Source: Falsirhodobacter xinxiangensis (lineage in GTDB: Bacteria; Pseudomonadota; Alphaproteobacteria; Rhodobacterales; Rhodobacteraceae). From it: a DNA stretch of 64,000 nucleotides. Location: the NCBI RefSeq assembly GCF_004959935.1, contig NZ_SMYN01000006.1, positions 62,001-126,000 on the forward strand, written 5' to 3'. Shown here piece after piece: positions 55,447 through 63,677 of this stretch. The stretch's first letter is position 1; each line of letters opens with the position of its first letter. The notes under the pieces were generated by a model. It was given only the letters and a program-made list of their open reading frames with translations, did not search any database and had not been told where the DNA came from. A program made the position numbers and the translations under genes.

Positions 55447-56676
55447 TCAGGCCCATTCACCCGCGCGGAACACGGGAACGCGATCCCCCGCCTCGGTGAC
55501 GCCATCGACATCCACCTGCCCCGAGCCGATCATCCAGTCGATATGGATCAGGCTGGAATTGCCGCCCTGTGCCTTGATCTGGTCCGGGGTCAGGCTTGCG
55601 CCGCCCACGAAGCACTTGGAATAGCACTGGCCCAGCGCGATGTGGCTGGCGGCGTTTTCGTCATAAAGCGTGTTGTAGAACAGCAGCCCCGAGGCCGAGA
55701 TGGGCGAGCCATGCGGCACGAGCGCCACTTCGCCCAGACGCCGCGCGCCCTCGTCCGTGTCCAGCACCTTGTTCAGCACCTGCTCGCCCCGCGTCGCATG
55801 GGCTTCGGTGATGCGCCCGCCTTCGAAGGTTACGCGGATGCCGTCGATCAGCGTCCCCTGATGCGACAGCGGCTTCGTCGCGCTGACATGGCCTTCGACC
55901 CTCAGGGCATGGGGGGTGGTGAACACCTCCTCGGTCGGGATGTTGGGATTGCAGGTGATGCCGTTCTTGGCCTCGGAGGCGCCGCCATGCCATTCGTGAC
56001 CACCCGCAAGCCCTATGGTCAGGTCGGTCCCCGGCCCGGTGAAATGCAGCGCCGCGAAACGGCGGTCGTTCAGCCAGCCTGACCGGCGGCGCAGCGCGGC
56101 GTTGTGTTCCGCCCAGGCGCCCACCGGATCATCGCCATCCACGCGGGATGCCGCAAAGATCGCCTCGGCCAGCGCAAAGACGGCCTCGTCCTCGGGCAGA
56201 TCGGGAAACACCTGCCGCGCCCATGACGGGCTGGGATAGGAGACGATGTTCCAGTTGATGTCGAACCCGGCGATCTTCTCCAACGCCGGTTTATAGGCGC
56301 GGGAATTGGCGCGGTTGGCGCGCGCGACCTTGTCAGGGTCCTCGGCCGACAGCAGCATCGGGTTGTCGCCCGACACCGCCAGCCGCGCGGTATTGGCGGA
56401 AAACGCCTGCGCCATCCCGTCGTAAAGCCAGCCCGCAGCCTTGTCGAAGCTTTCGTCCGGCGCGTTGCGATAGCGGGCCAGCGTGATTTCCTCGTCGGCA
56501 AAGAACGGCGTCACCAGACCCGCCCCCGCCTTGTAGGCATGGGCCGCGATGCGCCGCACCAGCGGCAGCGCCGCCGTCGGCGCGGTCAGCAGCAGGTCTT
56601 GGCCCGGTTGCAGGTTGAGGCCGACCTTCACGGCAACCTCTGCCAGACGGTCAAGCTTCTGGGGATCGATGTTCAT
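55447..56676 (-). CDS. Aminopeptidase, peptidase M29 family (AmpS/PepS-like)
   Basis: 409 residues. The N-terminal domain has VGLNLQPGQDLLLTAPTAALPLVR and FFADEEITLARY. The metal-binding C-terminal region shows PNIPTEEVFTTPHALRVEG, where the Glu residues ligate cobalt or zinc, then LGEVALVPHGSPIS, TLYDENAASHIALGQCY and SLIHIDWMIGS with the remaining Glu, His and Asp ligands. All ligands are present. A cytoplasmic metallo-aminopeptidase. Confidence 0.88.
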   Translation of the reverse strand: MNIDPQKLDRLAEVAVKVGLNLQPGQDLLLTAPTAALPLVRRIAAHAYKAGAGLVTPFFADEEITLARYRNAPDESFDKAAGWLYDGMAQAFSANTARLAVSGDNPMLLSAEDPDKVARANRANSRAYKPALEKIAGFDINWNIVSYPSPSWARQVFPDLPEDEAVFALAEAIFAASRVDGDDPVGAWAEHNAALRRRSGWLNDRRFAALHFTGPGTDLTIGLAGGHEWHGGASEAKNGITCNPNIPTEEVFTTPHALRVEGHVSATKPLSHQGTLIDGIRVTFEGGRITEAHATRGEQVLNKVLDTDEGARRLGEVALVPHGSPISASGLLFYNTLYDENAASHIALGQCYSKCFVGGASLTPDQIKAQGGNSSLIHIDWMIGSGQVDVDGVTEAGDRVPVFRAGEWA

Positions 56677-56720
56677 GGCTGGCCCTTCGCGTCAAACGGA
56701 AAGGCCAGCATATCGCCGCC

Positions 56721-57143
56721 TCAGCGGGCCGCAAGCCAGCCGTCGATCCCGGCCTGTGCCACGTCCTGATCCTGCGCCGGAGTGCCCGAGGACACGCCGA
56801 TGCCGCCCACGACCTGCCCGTCCACGATCACCGGCAGACCGCCGCCCACCACCAGCAACCGCCCTCCGATGGCCGAGGCGATGCCATATGCCGGAGCGCC
56901 CGGCTGGCTGGATGCGCCATATTCATGCGTCGCCTTCTTCGCCGCCGAGGCCGTGAAGCTCTTGTCGATGGCGATGGTGGTCGAGGTAACCTTGCCGCCG
57001 TCCATCCGCTCGAACGCGATCAGGTTGCCGCTTTCATCGGTGATCGCGATGCACATCGGCACCCCGATCGCCTCGGCCCGATCCCGCGCCTTGGCGATCA
57101 GGATGCGCGCATCAGCAATGTCCAAGCGGTTGAAGTTCTGCAT
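56721..57143 (-). CDS. HbpS/GlcG family heme-binding-like protein
   Basis: 140 residues of the DUF336 (GlcG/HbpS) family: IAKARDRAEAIGVPMCIAITDESGNLIAFERMDGG, AIDKSFTASAAKKAT, GGGLPVIVDGQVVGGIGVSSGTPAQDQDVAQAG. HbpS of Streptomyces binds heme; GlcG is co-encoded with glycolate oxidase. No signal peptide. It is separated by 205 bases from the GntR gene upstream. Confidence 0.82.
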   Translation of the reverse strand: MQNFNRLDIADARILIAKARDRAEAIGVPMCIAITDESGNLIAFERMDGGKVTSTTIAIDKSFTASAAKKATHEYGASSQPGAPAYGIASAIGGRLLVVGGGLPVIVDGQVVGGIGVSSGTPAQDQDVAQAGIDGWLAAR

Positions 57144-57348
57144 GAAGATATCCTCTCAAGTTTATGCTTTTGTTGTTCTATAGCGACGCCTCGGGCGTCC
57201 GAAGGCGATCCCGGCCGTCTTGTCCACGGCGATCTTGTGCGCTCCATTCACCATCCGGGCTTTGTCGATGATACCGTCGCACAGATCGTTGGCAAGGAAC
57301 TGGGCCGAGATCCGCACATCGCGATAGCTTCGCGCGCCGTGTTCCGAC
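57144..57348 (-). other. Intergenic region with possible gene remnant
   Basis: 205 bases with no complete gene. On the minus strand a frame without a convincing start reads FLANDLCDGIIDKARMVNG, then HKIAVDKTAGIAFGRPRRRYR and stops at 57168-57170. It has protein-like composition and could be the tail of a decayed gene. The family is not recognised, and the upstream part is missing. Confidence 0.25.
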
Positions 57349-58092
57349 CTAACGCGAGATGCCGGATTTTACGCTGCGCTCAAGCCCTTCGACGCCGACA
57401 TTGATGACGTTTCTCATGGCATCGGCTGCGCGCGGGGCGTCCCGGGCGGCGATGGCATGGACGATCCGCAGGTGGTTCGATGCCAGAAGCGACAGGCCAT
57501 CGGGCGAACTTGCCGGCGATGACAGGTGGAACATCACCGCCAGCGCCGCCTCGATCAGGCTGGTGACCGAGCGCATGAACGGGTTGCGTGACATGCGGGC
57601 GATGGCGACGTGGAAATCCAGATCCACCTTGGCGATGCTTTCGCGAGTATGGGCCGGGTCCTCCATCCGCGCGGCGATGGCATATAGCTCCACCAGCTCG
57701 TCGCTGGTCGCGTGGCGGGCGGCCAAGGCAGCGGCGGATGGCTCCAGCGCCAGCCGCATTTCGGCCAGATGCATCGCGAATTCCAGATCGATCCCCGCCC
57801 GCAGCCGCCAGCCGATCACATCCGCATCGATGAAGTTCCAACGGTCGCGCGGCAGGACGCGCGTGCCCACGCGGGACTTGGCCTCGATCAGGTGTTTTGC
57901 GGCCAATGTCTTCATCGCCTCCCGCACCACGGTGCGGGACACGCCGAAACGCTCCATCAGGTCCGGATCGCCCGGCAGGATCGCCCCTTCGGCAATCTGT
58001 CCCGACACGATGGCAAGGCCCAACTCCTCCACCACGACGCCGTGGCTGCCGCGAGGCTTGCGACCGTAGAGCCTCGCCTCAAGCAGCCCCAT
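57349..58092 (-). CDS. GntR family (FadR/FCD) regulator of the galactose-type ABC operon
   Basis: 247 residues from MGLLEARLYG, five bases after the permease stop. The winged helix contains AILPGDPDLMERFGVSRTVVREAMKTLAAKHLI. The FCD domain has EMRLALEPSAAALAA, KVDLDFHVAIARMSRNPFM and SNHLRIVHAI, with the metal-site Asp/His residues. It closely resembles GntR proteins of sugar-acid pathways (DgoR/LgoR/GguR type). It is the last gene of the ABC operon and probably regulates it in response to galactonate or a related acid. Confidence 0.84.
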   Translation of the reverse strand: MGLLEARLYGRKPRGSHGVVVEELGLAIVSGQIAEGAILPGDPDLMERFGVSRTVVREAMKTLAAKHLIEAKSRVGTRVLPRDRWNFIDADVIGWRLRAGIDLEFAMHLAEMRLALEPSAAALAARHATSDELVELYAIAARMEDPAHTRESIAKVDLDFHVAIARMSRNPFMRSVTSLIEAALAVMFHLSSPASSPDGLSLLASNHLRIVHAIAARDAPRAADAMRNVINVGVEGLERSVKSGISR

Positions 58093-58097
58093 CTTGC

Positions 58098-59087
58098 CTA
58101 TCCCCCTGCCGGTATCATCCGGGCGGGTTTGCCCCTCGGACCGTGGAAAAGCAAGATCACCCGTTGCAGCACGATGAAGGCGAACAGCAAAAGCCCGACG
58201 ACGATCTTGGTCCACCACGACGAAAGCGTGCCGTCGAAGACGATATAGGTCTGGATCAACCCCTGGATCAGCACGCCGAACAGCGTGCCCATGACCAGCC
58301 CTGCGCCGCCGGTCAGCAGTGTGCCCCCGACCACGACCGCCGCGATGGCGTCAAGCTCCATCCCCACCGTCGCCAGCGAATACCCGGCCGAGGTGTAGAG
58401 CGTATAGGCGATCCCCGCGAGGCCCGCGAGCGCCCCCGACAGCGCATAAAGACGGATCGTCGTCGCACGCACCGGAACGCCCATCAACTCGGCCGATTGC
58501 GGGCTGCCGCCCAGCGCATAGACATTCGCGCCGAACCGCGTGCGTTTGGCGATGATCGCGCCGATGACGAACACCGCCAGCATCAGCATCGCCAGAAAGG
58601 TCAGCCGCCCCTTGCCCGGCAAGCGAAAGAACATATCCCCCAGCGTATCAAGAAACGGGTGCGAGATCGGCACGGATTCGGTCGTCAGCAGGAACGCCGC
58701 TCCGCGCGCAAGGAACATCCCCGCCAGCGTCACGACGAAAGGCGGCATCGACAGCGCATGGATCGTCAGCCCCATCAGCGCCCCGAACGCGGTCGAGATC
58801 ACCAGCGCCAGCGAGAACGCCATCGCCGGATGCATCCCCGCCCGCACCGTCACCGCCACGAAGACCGAGGTAAAGGCGATGACCGACCCTACCGACAGGT
58901 CGATCCCGCCCGAAAGGATCACGAAGGTCATGCCCACCGCCGCAATGCCCAGAAAGGCATTGTCCGTCAGAAGGTTGCCGATCACCCGCGTGGACAGCAT
59001 GTTCGGGAACTGCATCACGCACAGGGCGTAGGCGACGATGAAGATCAGCACGGTCGCGGCAAAGGGAAGGTTGCGGGCGCGGATCAT
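58098..59087 (-). CDS. Galactose/galactofuranose-type ABC permease (YjfF-like)
   Basis: 329 residues, CUT2 permease. TFVILSGGIDLSVGSVIAFTSV is the family signature near residue 58, MGLTIHALSMPPFVVTLAGMFLARG follows, and VGMELDAIAAVVVGGTLLTGGAG is the late conserved helix. Gene order after ATPase and YtfT-like permease matches E. coli ytfQRT-yjfF. ATGA overlap with the preceding permease. Confidence 0.84.
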   Translation of the reverse strand: MIRARNLPFAATVLIFIVAYALCVMQFPNMLSTRVIGNLLTDNAFLGIAAVGMTFVILSGGIDLSVGSVIAFTSVFVAVTVRAGMHPAMAFSLALVISTAFGALMGLTIHALSMPPFVVTLAGMFLARGAAFLLTTESVPISHPFLDTLGDMFFRLPGKGRLTFLAMLMLAVFVIGAIIAKRTRFGANVYALGGSPQSAELMGVPVRATTIRLYALSGALAGLAGIAYTLYTSAGYSLATVGMELDAIAAVVVGGTLLTGGAGLVMGTLFGVLIQGLIQTYIVFDGTLSSWWTKIVVGLLLFAFIVLQRVILLFHGPRGKPARMIPAGG

Positions 59088-60094
59088 TGGCGAACCTTTC
59101 TTGCCTCGGCATAGTCGCGGCGGGCGGCGCGCAGCATCGCGCCGATTCCTTCCAAGGCAGGCGATTGCAGCGTCAGGATCACGATGATGACCAGCGCCTT
59201 GACGATCAGGTTGAATTCGGGTGGCCAGCCGGAGATCAGGATACCGGTGTTGATCGACTGGATGATCAGCGCGCCCAGAAGCGAGGCGGTGATGGAAAAC
59301 CGCCCACCCGACAGCGCCGTGCCGCCGATCACCACGGCGAGGATCGCGTCAAGCTCCAGCCACAGGCCCGCATTGTTGGCATCGGCCCCACGGATGTCGG
59401 CGGTCACGATCATTCCCGCCATTGCCGCGCACAGGCCCGATACGACATAGACCAGCACGATCAGGAACCGTGCCCTGACCCCCATCAGAAGCGAGGCGCG
59501 ACGGTTGATCCCCACCGCCTCGATCAGCAGGCCAAGGGCCGATCGGCGCACCAGCAGACCCACGACCAGCCCGGTCAACAGCCACAGGATCACCGGCATC
59601 GGCACCCCCGCCACCGCGCCGGACCCAAGGAAGGAAAACGCCGGGTCGTTGAAAGTCAGGATCACGCCCTCGGTCACAAGCTGGGCGATGCCCCTGCCCG
59701 CCACCATCAGGATCAGCGTCGCGATGATCGGTTGAATCTCCAGAAACCCGACCAGCAGACCGTTCCAGACGCCGCAGAGCAGCCCGATCGCCAAGGCCGT
59801 GACGATCACCACCACCAGCGGCTGCCCCGCTGCCACCATGGATGCCGCGACCGCCCCGCAGATTGCGATGACCGCGCCGACCGAAAGGTCGATCCCCTTG
59901 GTCGCGATCACCAGCGTCATGCCCACGGCCAACAGCGCGACCGGTGCCGCGCGCACGGCAATGTCGATCAGGCTGCCATAGAGCCGCCCATTGCGGAACG
60001 TCACGTCCAGAAACCCCGGCGCGATCAGGGTGATGGCGGCAAGGATCAGCACCAGCGCCGCGATCTGCGGTTGAAGTCGCTTCAGCTTGGTCAT
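59084..60094 (-). CDS. Galactose/galactofuranose-type ABC permease (YtfT-like)
   Basis: 336 residues, CUT2 permease. TLVIATKGIDLSVGAVIAICGAVAA near residue 60, NGLLVGFLEIQPIIATLILMVAGRG, and NAGLWLELDAILAVVIGGTALSGGRF are the diagnostic segments. The basic C-terminal tail (RAARRDYAEARKVRQ) is cytoplasmic. ATGA overlap with the ATPase gene. Confidence 0.84.
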   Translation of the reverse strand: MTKLKRLQPQIAALVLILAAITLIAPGFLDVTFRNGRLYGSLIDIAVRAAPVALLAVGMTLVIATKGIDLSVGAVIAICGAVAASMVAAGQPLVVVIVTALAIGLLCGVWNGLLVGFLEIQPIIATLILMVAGRGIAQLVTEGVILTFNDPAFSFLGSGAVAGVPMPVILWLLTGLVVGLLVRRSALGLLIEAVGINRRASLLMGVRARFLIVLVYVVSGLCAAMAGMIVTADIRGADANNAGLWLELDAILAVVIGGTALSGGRFSITASLLGALIIQSINTGILISGWPPEFNLIVKALVIIVILTLQSPALEGIGAMLRAARRDYAEARKVRQ

Positions 60095-61581
60095 GCCGCC
60101 TCCACCGCCATTGCGGCCATGATCGCCTGTGCGGAAATCTCGTCGCCCGCAAGTTCCGCCACCTGCCGATGATCGGCCATGACCACCACGCGGCTGGAAT
60201 AGGCCACCAGCTCGTCCAGCTCGGACGAGATGACGGCAAGCGCCATCCCCTCGGCCCGCAGCCCGTCGATCAGGCGGATGATCTCGGCATGGGCGCCGAT
60301 GTCGATGCCGCGCGTCGGCTCGTCCAGGATCAGGAAACGCGGATCGGTCGCCAGCCAGCGGGCAAGGATCACCTTCTGCTGGTTGCCGCCCGACAGGAAC
60401 TTGATGGGCCGCTCGGGGTCGGTCGGGCGAATGTCCAGCATTCGGATATACTTCTCGGCAATCGCGTTCTGCTCGCGTCGAGGGATCGGGCGGGACCAGC
60501 CGCGCCGTGCCTGAAGCGCAAGGATGATGTTCTCGCGGACGGAAAGATCTGCGACGATGCCGTCGGTCTTGCGCTCCTCGGGGCAGAAACCGAAACCCTG
60601 CGCGATGGCGTCATGGGGGGAGTTCAACGTTACCGGGCGGCCGTCGATCTCGGCGCTGCCGCTGTCGGCGCGGTCGATGCCGAACAGCAGGAATGCGGTT
60701 TCGGTCCGGCCCGAGCCAAGAAGGCCGGCGATGCCCAGAACCTCTCCTGGGCGGATATCCATATCGAAGGGCGCGACGCTGCCGGTCTTGCCCATGCCGC
60801 GGAACCGGATCGGCGCGGGGGTATCGGCGGGAGGCGCGGCGCTGCGGGAGTGGGTTTCCTCGGCCAGTTCGCGGCCCAGCATCATGCCGACCAAATCGCG
60901 GCGCGGCAGGTCCGAAATGGCGCGGCTGCCCACCAGCTTGCCGTTGCGCAGCACCGTCACCCGGTCTGCCAGCGCGAAAACCTGATCGAGGAAATGCGTG
61001 ATGATGACGATACCAAGGCCGTCATCCCGCAAGCGGCGCAGGATGGCAAAGATCGCCTCCACCTCGCGCGCATCGAGGCTGGCGGTCGGCTCGTCCAGAA
61101 ACAGGACCTTGCCTGACAGGTCCACCGCACGGGCGATGGCGATGATCTGGCGGATCGCGACGGAATAGGCCGACAGGCTTTCCCCCGGATCGACGCGCAG
61201 CCCGTATCGCGCCAGCAGCGCAGTCGCCTCCGCCTCCATCCGTTTCGTGTCGATCATCCCGAACCGTCGCGGCTGGCGGCCAAGATAGACGTTTTCCGCA
61301 ACCGACAGATTGTCCAGCAGGTTCACCTCCTGATAGACCGTGCCGATGCCCATTGCCTGCGCCTCGGCCACGTCGCGGGGCTCGACCTCGGTCCCTTCCA
61401 GCCGCATCGTGCCGCCGTCGCGCCGATAAGCCCCGGTCAGGATCTTGACCAGCGTCGATTTCCCGGCGCCATTCTCGCCCAGCAGCGCATGGATCTCGCC
61501 CGCATGCAGGGTGAAGTCCACGTCGTCCAGCACCGTTACGCCATAGAAGGATTTGCGGATCGCCCGCGCCTCGATCAGCAT
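60091..61581 (-). CDS. Galactose/galactofuranose-type ABC ATPase (YtfR-like)
   Basis: 496 residues with two nucleotide-binding domains, as in CUT2 importers. The first has Walker A GENGAGKST, TVYQEVNLL, a degenerate signature (YSVAIRQIIAIARAV) and Walker B VLFLDEPTASLD. The second has a degenerate Walker A (AGLLGSGRTE), signature LSGGNQQKVILARWL and Walker B FLILDEPTRGID. This asymmetry is normal for RbsA/MglA-type proteins. The ATG at 61581 opens directly into MLIEARAIRKSF; nothing conserved lies upstream in frame. Confidence 0.87.
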   Translation of the reverse strand: MLIEARAIRKSFYGVTVLDDVDFTLHAGEIHALLGENGAGKSTLVKILTGAYRRDGGTMRLEGTEVEPRDVAEAQAMGIGTVYQEVNLLDNLSVAENVYLGRQPRRFGMIDTKRMEAEATALLARYGLRVDPGESLSAYSVAIRQIIAIARAVDLSGKVLFLDEPTASLDAREVEAIFAILRRLRDDGLGIVIITHFLDQVFALADRVTVLRNGKLVGSRAISDLPRRDLVGMMLGRELAEETHSRSAAPPADTPAPIRFRGMGKTGSVAPFDMDIRPGEVLGIAGLLGSGRTETAFLLFGIDRADSGSAEIDGRPVTLNSPHDAIAQGFGFCPEERKTDGIVADLSVRENIILALQARRGWSRPIPRREQNAIAEKYIRMLDIRPTDPERPIKFLSGGNQQKVILARWLATDPRFLILDEPTRGIDIGAHAEIIRLIDGLRAEGMALAVISSELDELVAYSSRVVVMADHRQVAELAGDEISAQAIMAAMAVEAA

Positions 61582-61627
61582 TGCTCGCTCCTCGAAAACG
61601 GCGGGGCGCGTGGCCCCGCCAGAGGTG

Positions 61628-62590
61628 TCAGTAACCGAGGTCTTTCTTCGCCTCATAGACCGCTTGCGGATCGTCCGCCTGCGTATAGAGCTTGGATTCC
61701 GTCTGAATCCACTTCGGCGGCTCGGTGCCGTCGTTGATGAAGGCGGCCAGAGCATCGAAAGCCGGACCAGCCATGTTCGGCGTCAGTTCCACCGTCGCGT
61801 TCGCCTCGCCACTTGCCATCGCAAGGAAGATGTCCGGCACGGCGTCGATGGACACGATCTTGATGTCGGTGCCGGGGTTCAGCCCCGCTTCCTTGATCGC
61901 CTGAATGGCGCCCACGGCCATGTCGTCGTTATGGGCATAGACGGCACAGATATTCGCCCCGCCGCCTTCGGCCTTGATGAAGCTTTCCATCACTTCCTTG
62001 CCCTTGGTCCGGGTGAAGTCGCCGGTCTGGGAACGGGTGATGCGGATGTTGTCGTGACCTTCAAGCGCCTGCTCGAACCCGGCCTTGCGATTGATCGCAG
62101 GAGACGATCCGGTGGTGCCCTGAAGTTCCACCACGTTGCAGTCGGCATCGCCGACCTCGCCCACCAGCCAGTCGCCGGCAACCTTGCCCTCATAGACCTG
62201 ATCCGAGGTGACGGCGGTCAGGTAAAGCTCCTCGGGTGCCTCGATCTGGCGGTCCAGCAGCACGACCGGAATTTCGGCCTCCTTGGCCTCTTCCAGCACC
62301 GCGTCCCAGCCGGTGGCGACCACGGGGGCGATCAGGATGGCGTCCACACCTTGGGCAATGAAACCGCGGATCGCCTTGATCTGGTTTTCCTGCTTCTGCT
62401 GGGCATCGGCGAATTTCAGATCAATGCCGCGCGTCTGTGCTTCCTGCTGGGTCACGGTGGTTTCCGCCGCACGCCAGCCCGATTCCGAACCGATCTGCGA
62501 AAAGCCGACCGTCATGTCCTGTGCCATCGCCATGCCCGCGGCCATGGCAAGACAGGCGACCGCCCCAGCGGTCGCGAATGTGCATTTCAT
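61628..62590 (-). CDS. Galactofuranose/galactose-type periplasmic binding protein (YtfQ-like)
   Basis: 320 residues from MKCTFATAGA with GAGGAAT upstream. The signal peptide ends near AMAQDM (residue 23). The mature protein is a ribose/galactose-type binding protein with VGFSQIGSESGWRAAET, DAQQKQENQIKAIRGFIAQGVDAILIAP, VVLLDRQIE and YAHNDDMAVGAIQAIKEAG. These match E. coli YtfQ, which binds galactofuranose and galactopyranose. First gene of the operon; the galactose-type dehydrogenase and mutarotase diverge from it. Confidence 0.85.
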   Translation of the reverse strand: MKCTFATAGAVACLAMAAGMAMAQDMTVGFSQIGSESGWRAAETTVTQQEAQTRGIDLKFADAQQKQENQIKAIRGFIAQGVDAILIAPVVATGWDAVLEEAKEAEIPVVLLDRQIEAPEELYLTAVTSDQVYEGKVAGDWLVGEVGDADCNVVELQGTTGSSPAINRKAGFEQALEGHDNIRITRSQTGDFTRTKGKEVMESFIKAEGGGANICAVYAHNDDMAVGAIQAIKEAGLNPGTDIKIVSIDAVPDIFLAMASGEANATVELTPNMAGPAFDALAAFINDGTEPPKWIQTESKLYTQADDPQAVYEAKKDLGY

Positions 62591-62753
62591 GGGATTCCTC
62601 CAAATCCGAAAGGTCCTCCTCGACCTCTGCCTTGAATCGTTATTGTAGTATAAATGGACGGTCAACATCTATTGCAGCGCGCCGAGATCAGGCTGTTGAC
62701 GCGGGTTTTGCGGTTCAATAATCATATTAATGGGAAGAAAAGGGAGGAAGACC
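62591..62753. promoter_or_regulatory. Divergent control region, ABC operon / sugar dehydrogenase
   Basis: 163 bases without a gene. TTGTAGTATAA (62643-62653) is an imperfect dyad and TAATCATATTA (62719-62729) a perfect TAAT/ATTA dyad with a CAT centre, both in AT-rich islands. They are candidate sites for the GntR regulator encoded at the end of the ABC operon. AGGGAGGAA (62740-62748) is the ribosome-binding site of the plus-strand gene. Confidence 0.4.
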
Positions 62754-63677
62754 ATGAGTTTGAAACTCGGCCTCGTCGGGCTTGGAAAGATTGCGCGCGA
62801 CCAGCATCTTCCCGCCATCGCCGCAACGCCCGGCCTGAAACTGGCCGCCATCGCCAGTCGCCATGCGACCCTGCCCGATCTTCCCGGTTTCAACGACATC
62901 GATTCGCTTCTGGCCGGGGCGGATCTGGATGCCATAACGCTTTGCACCCCGCCGCAGGGGCGGTTCGATCAGGCGGTGTCGGCACTGAAGGCGGGGCGGC
63001 ACCTGATGCTGGAAAAGCCCCCCGGCATGACGGTGACCGAAGTGGAGGCTCTGGCCGCACTGGCCCGGCAAAAAGGCGTCACCCTGTTCACCACATGGCA
63101 TTCGCGCGAAGCGGCGGCGGTCGAGCCCGCGCGGACGTGGCTGTCGGGGCGCAGGATCGACTCGGTCCGCGTCATCTGGAAAGAGGATGTGCGCCACTGG
63201 CATCCCGGTCAGGCATGGATATGGGAGCCGGGCGGGCTGGGCGTCTTCGATCCCGGCATCAATGCGCTGTCCATCGTCACGCATATCCTGCCGGATGCGG
63301 TCTTCGTGACGGGCGCATCCCTGGAGTTCCCCGCCAACCGCGCCGCCCCCATCGCGGCATCCGTGCAGATGCGCATGAACGCAGCCCCGATCGAGGCCGA
63401 ATTCGACTGGCGGCAGACCGGCCCCCAGACCTGGGACATCGAAGTCCAGACCGACGCTGGCCTTCTGCGCCTGTCCAAAGGCGGCAGCGAGATGTGGCTG
63501 GACGATCAACCGCAGTTGGTCGAGGAGGATTCGGAATATCGCAGCCTGTATCGCCGCTTCGTGGATCTGGTGGCGGGCGGGCGGTCCGAAGTGGACCTTG
63601 CCCCCCTTCGGCTGGTCGCGGATGCGTTTCTTTTGGCCCGCCGGATCGAGGTCGACGCCTTCGAGGATGACGCATGA
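62754..63677 (+). CDS. D-galactose/L-arabinose 1-dehydrogenase, Gfo/Idh type
   Basis: 307 residues. GLVGLGKIARDQHLPAI is the Rossmann motif, MLEKPPGMTV near residue 90 holds the catalytic Lys, and FTTWHSREAAAVEPARTWL, WKEDVRHWHPGQAWIWEPGG and FDPGINALSIV with its conserved His/Asn are specific to the Azospirillum-type L-arabinose/D-galactose 1-dehydrogenase. It oxidises the aldose to its lactone with NAD(P), the first step of a non-phosphorylative pathway. The start at 62754 follows AGGGAGGAA. It overlaps the mutarotase gene by four bases. Confidence 0.87.
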   Translation: MSLKLGLVGLGKIARDQHLPAIAATPGLKLAAIASRHATLPDLPGFNDIDSLLAGADLDAITLCTPPQGRFDQAVSALKAGRHLMLEKPPGMTVTEVEALAALARQKGVTLFTTWHSREAAAVEPARTWLSGRRIDSVRVIWKEDVRHWHPGQAWIWEPGGLGVFDPGINALSIVTHILPDAVFVTGASLEFPANRAAPIAASVQMRMNAAPIEAEFDWRQTGPQTWDIEVQTDAGLLRLSKGGSEMWLDDQPQLVEEDSEYRSLYRRFVDLVAGGRSEVDLAPLRLVADAFLLARRIEVDAFEDDA

